Source: Prevotella sp. MGM1
Lineage (GTDB): Bacteria; Bacteroidota; Bacteroidia; Bacteroidales; Bacteroidaceae
Assembly: GCF_002933775.1 (NCBI RefSeq)
Contig: NZ_BEWV01000162.1
Span: forward strand, 1-37,076
DNA length: 37,076 nucleotides
Reading direction: 5' to 3'
Below, one piece after another: positions 34,731 to 37,076 of this stretch (the stretch's first letter is position 1; the number at the start of each line of letters is the position of its first letter). Below the pieces are notes generated by a model, which worked only from the letters and a program-made list of their open reading frames with translations, made no database searches and had not been told where the DNA came from. Made by a program: the position numbers and the translations under genes.

Positions 34731-36713
34731 ATGGCAAAGACATTAAATTCCAGAATACCGGAAGGCCCCGTGGCCGAGAAATGGACCAACTATAAAGCCC
34801 ATCAGCGTCTCGTAAACCCGAAGAACAAGCTCAAACTTGACGTTATCGTCGTTGGTACGGGTCTTGCGGGAGCGTCCGCCGCTGCCTCTCTTGGCGAGAT
34901 GGGTTTCAACGTTTATAACTTCTGCATACAGGATTCTCCCCGCCGCGCGCACTCTATCGCCGCCCAGGGAGGTATCAACGCCGCCAAGAACTATCAGAAC
35001 GACGGCGACTCTGTATACCGTTTGTTCTATGATACCGTCAAAGGCGGTGACTACCGTGCCCGCGAGGCAAACGTATACCGCCTTGCCGAGGTGTCGAACG
35101 ACATCATCGATCAGTGCGTGGCACAGGGAGTTCCCTTTGCCCGTGAGTACGGCGGAATGCTCGCCAACCGTTCGTTCGGCGGCGCGCAGGTGTCTCGTAC
35201 GTTCTATGCAAAGGGCCAGACGGGCCAGCAGCTCCTTCTCGGCGCATACTCATCGCTGAGCGCACAGATAAAGGCTGGCAAGGTAAAGCTTTTCGCTCGC
35301 TATGAGATGGAAGATCTCGTGATAGTGGACGGCCGCGCCCGTGGTATCATCGCGAAGAACCTCGTGACAGGACAGCTTGAGCGTTTCAGTGCCAACGCAG
35401 TGGTGATAGCCACCGGCGGATACGGCAACGCATACTTCCTGTCTACCAATGCCATGGGCTGCAACTGCTCTGCGGCGATGGCTTGCTACCGGAAGGGAGC
35501 ATATTTCGCAAACCCCTCTTACGTACAGATACACCCGACATGTATTCCGGTGCATGGCGACAAGCAGTCGAAGCTGACACTTATGTCTGAGTCTCTGCGT
35601 AACGACGGTCGTATTTGGGTACCCAAGAAACTTGAGGACGCAAAGAAATTGCAGTCTGGCGAAATCAAAGGCTCCGACATTCCCGAGGAAGATCGCGATT
35701 ATTATTTGGAGCGTCGCTATCCTGCATTCGGCAATCTCGTGCCTCGTGACGTGGCCAGCCGTGCGGCCAAAGAGCGTTGCGACCACGGTTTCGGTGTCAA
35801 CAACACCGGTCTTGCCGTGTTCCTCGACTTCTCCGAGTCAATCAACCGTCTCGGTATCGACCAGATCATGCAGCGCTATGGCAACCTCTTCGATATGTAT
35901 GAGGAGATTACCGACGTCAATCCCGGAGAGCTTGCTAACGAGATTGACGGCGTGAAGTACTACAACCCGATGATGATATTCCCCGCCGTGCACTACACTA
36001 TGGGCGGTATCTGGGTAGACTACGAGCTGATGACAACCATCCCCGGCCTCTTCGCTATCGGCGAGTGCAACTTCTCAGACCACGGAGCAAACCGCCTCGG
36101 AGCCTCTGCCCTCATGCAGGGACTGGCCGACGGATACTTCGTTCTGCCTTACACAATCCAGAACTATCTTGCCGATCAGGACATCTGGCCCCGTCTTTCG
36201 ACAGACCTTCCCGAGTTTGCGGAGGCAGAAAAGGCTGTTGCCGCAGGCATAGACAAGCTCATGAACGTCAAGGGCAAGCGCTCGGTAGACTCCATCCACA
36301 AGGAGCTTGGCCACATCATGTGGGAGCACGTGGGCATGGGACGTACCAAAGCAGGACTCGAAGAGGGCCTGAGACTCATCAAAGATGTCCGCAAGGAGTT
36401 TGAGACCAACCTCTTCATCCCAGGCAGTAAGGAAGGCCTCAACATCGAGCTTGACAAGGCGATCCACCTGCGCGACTTCATCACCATGGGCGAGCTTATC
36501 GCCTACGACGCACTGCACCGTGAGGAAAGCTGCGGAGGTCACTTCCGTGAGGAACATCAGACGGAGGAAGGCGAGGCAAAGCGCGACGACGCAAACTTCT
36601 TCTATGTCGGTTGCTGGGAGTATCAGGGAAGCGACGATAAGGCTCCCGAACTCATCAAAGAGCCGCTCGAATATGAAGCAATAAAGGTACAAACACGTAA
36701 TTATAAGAACTAA
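34731..36713 (+). CDS. sdhA: Succinate dehydrogenase/fumarate reductase flavoprotein subunit
   Basis: 660 residues, the catalytic subunit with covalent FAD. The dinucleotide loop [19 protein letters not shown] is near residues 41-59, the FAD-linking His lies in [20 protein letters not shown], and active-site region residues follow in [20 protein letters not shown]. The [18 protein letters not shown] loop, the [20 protein letters not shown] motif and the C-terminal catalytic-region RHxR-like stretch are in place. The long type (about 640-660 residues) agrees with the Bacteroidota and Wolinella enzymes. sdhB begins five bases after the stop, so translation is likely coupled. Confidence 0.98.
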   Translation: MAKTLNSRIPEGPVAEKWTNYKAHQRLVNPKNKLKLDVIVVGTGLAGASAAASLGEMGFNVYNFCIQDSPRRAHSIAAQGGINAAKNYQNDGDSVYRLFYDTVKGGDYRAREANVYRLAEVSNDIIDQCVAQGVPFAREYGGMLANRSFGGAQVSRTFYAKGQTGQQLLLGAYSSLSAQIKAGKVKLFARYEMEDLVIVDGRARGIIAKNLVTGQLERFSANAVVIATGGYGNAYFLSTNAMGCNCSAAMACYRKGAYFANPSYVQIHPTCIPVHGDKQSKLTLMSESLRNDGRIWVPKKLEDAKKLQSGEIKGSDIPEEDRDYYLERRYPAFGNLVPRDVASRAAKERCDHGFGVNNTGLAVFLDFSESINRLGIDQIMQRYGNLFDMYEEITDVNPGELANEIDGVKYYNPMMIFPAVHYTMGGIWVDYELMTTIPGLFAIGECNFSDHGANRLGASALMQGLADGYFVLPYTIQNYLADQDIWPRLSTDLPEFAEAEKAVAAGIDKLMNVKGKRSVDSIHKELGHIMWEHVGMGRTKAGLEEGLRLIKDVRKEFETNLFIPGSKEGLNIELDKAIHLRDFITMGELIAYDALHREESCGGHFREEHQTEEGEAKRDDANFFYVGCWEYQGSDDKAPELIKEPLEYEAIKVQTRNYKN

Positions 36714-36718
36714 GTAAT

Positions 36719-37076
36719 ATGGCTAAGAATATAAGTTTCACACTGAAATATTGGAAGCAGAACGGTCCGAAAGACGAAGGCCGCTTCGATACACGCGAGA
36801 TGAAGAACATCCCCGACGACACTTCGTTCCTCGAAATGCTCGACATCCTCAACGAAGAACTTATCAGCGAGGGCAGCGAACCATTCGTGTTTGACCACGA
36901 CTGCCGCGAGGGTATCTGCGGCATGTGCTCGCTCTACATCAACGGACATCCTCACGGACCCGCCACGGGAGCGACGACCTGCCAGCTATACATGCGCCGT
37001 TTCAACGACGGTGACGTCATCACGGTGGAACCGTGGCGTTCGGCCGCATATCCCGTGATAAAGGACTGTATGGTAG
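36719..37076 (+). CDS. sdhB: Succinate dehydrogenase/fumarate reductase iron-sulfur subunit, 5' part
   Basis: The first 119 codons of the iron-sulfur subunit, cut by the window end. The frame starts MAKNISFTLKYWKQNGPKDE and contains the [2Fe-2S] cysteines DCREGICGMCSLYING followed by the fourth cysteine in ATTCQLYM. The [3Fe-4S] and [4Fe-4S] domains lie beyond the window. It carries electrons from FAD to the hemes of SdhC. Confidence 0.97.
   Translation, partial: MAKNISFTLKYWKQNGPKDEGRFDTREMKNIPDDTSFLEMLDILNEELISEGSEPFVFDHDCREGICGMCSLYINGHPHGPATGATTCQLYMRRFNDGDVITVEPWRSAAYPVIKDCMV

Overview
The window looks like a chromosomal piece of a Bacteroidales bacterium, most likely Prevotellaceae or a close relative. 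Supporting signs: many intergenic regions carry the Bacteroidota promoter (TTTG, a 19-21 bp spacer, then TAnnTTTG); Shine-Dalgarno sites are almost absent; there is a PorZ-like protein of the type IX secretion system and a secreted protein with the short 'GxxIxNGKKxVVK' C-terminus; and the three-gene Bacteroidota-type succinate dehydrogenase/fumarate reductase operon is present. No rRNA, tRNA, CRISPR array, phage or transposase gene was seen. Genus assignment is inference.

Layout. 1-8.8 kb: the 3' end of nadA converges with a minus-strand run leuS > rdgB > porZ > an acyltransferase/glycosyltransferase-like fusion. 9.4-13.6 kb: a secreted OB-fold-like protein and mutS on the plus strand, each ended by a hairpin terminator. 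13.6-15.5 kb: a long AT-rich non-coding stretch with a ~350 bp repeat, a strongly structured RNA with its own promoter and terminator, then two small unknown genes of AT-rich codon use. 15.5-20.4 kb (minus): small membrane protein, ECF sigma factor, lgt, ychF and a MoeB/ThiF-like E1 enzyme. 20.5-25.6 kb: a secreted esterase (+) and polA (-) converge; polA diverges from a polyprenyl synthase gene (+). 25.7-33.6 kb (minus): mnmG, apt, uvrC, then dtd, a MazG-like pyrophosphohydrolase, deoC and a possibly broken small membrane protein gene. 34-37 kb: sdhC-sdhA-sdhB, the last one cut by the window edge.

Most genes are housekeeping: NAD synthesis (nadA), nucleotide pool cleaning (rdgB, MazG-like), salvage (apt, deoC), DNA repair and replication (mutS, polA, uvrC), translation quality (leuS, dtd, mnmG, ychF), envelope work (lgt, porZ, polyprenyl synthase) and fumarate/succinate respiration (sdhCAB).

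The unusual content lies between genes: (i) a ~215 nt rod-shaped RNA candidate at 14299-14515; (ii) a diverged ~350 bp repeat present twice in opposite orientation (13845-14193 and 28243-28592); (iii) a MITE-like 61 bp inverted repeat between leuS and rdgB, next to a 28 bp perfect hairpin; (iv) three parS-like TTTCACGTGAAA palindromes, each 29-40 bp upstream of a minus-strand start codon; (v) a palindrome-bearing in-frame insertion in leuS; and (vi) a diverged inverted repeat pair and 22 bp tandem repeats around lgt. No clearly new multi-gene system was found; the RNA and the repeat families are the best leads.
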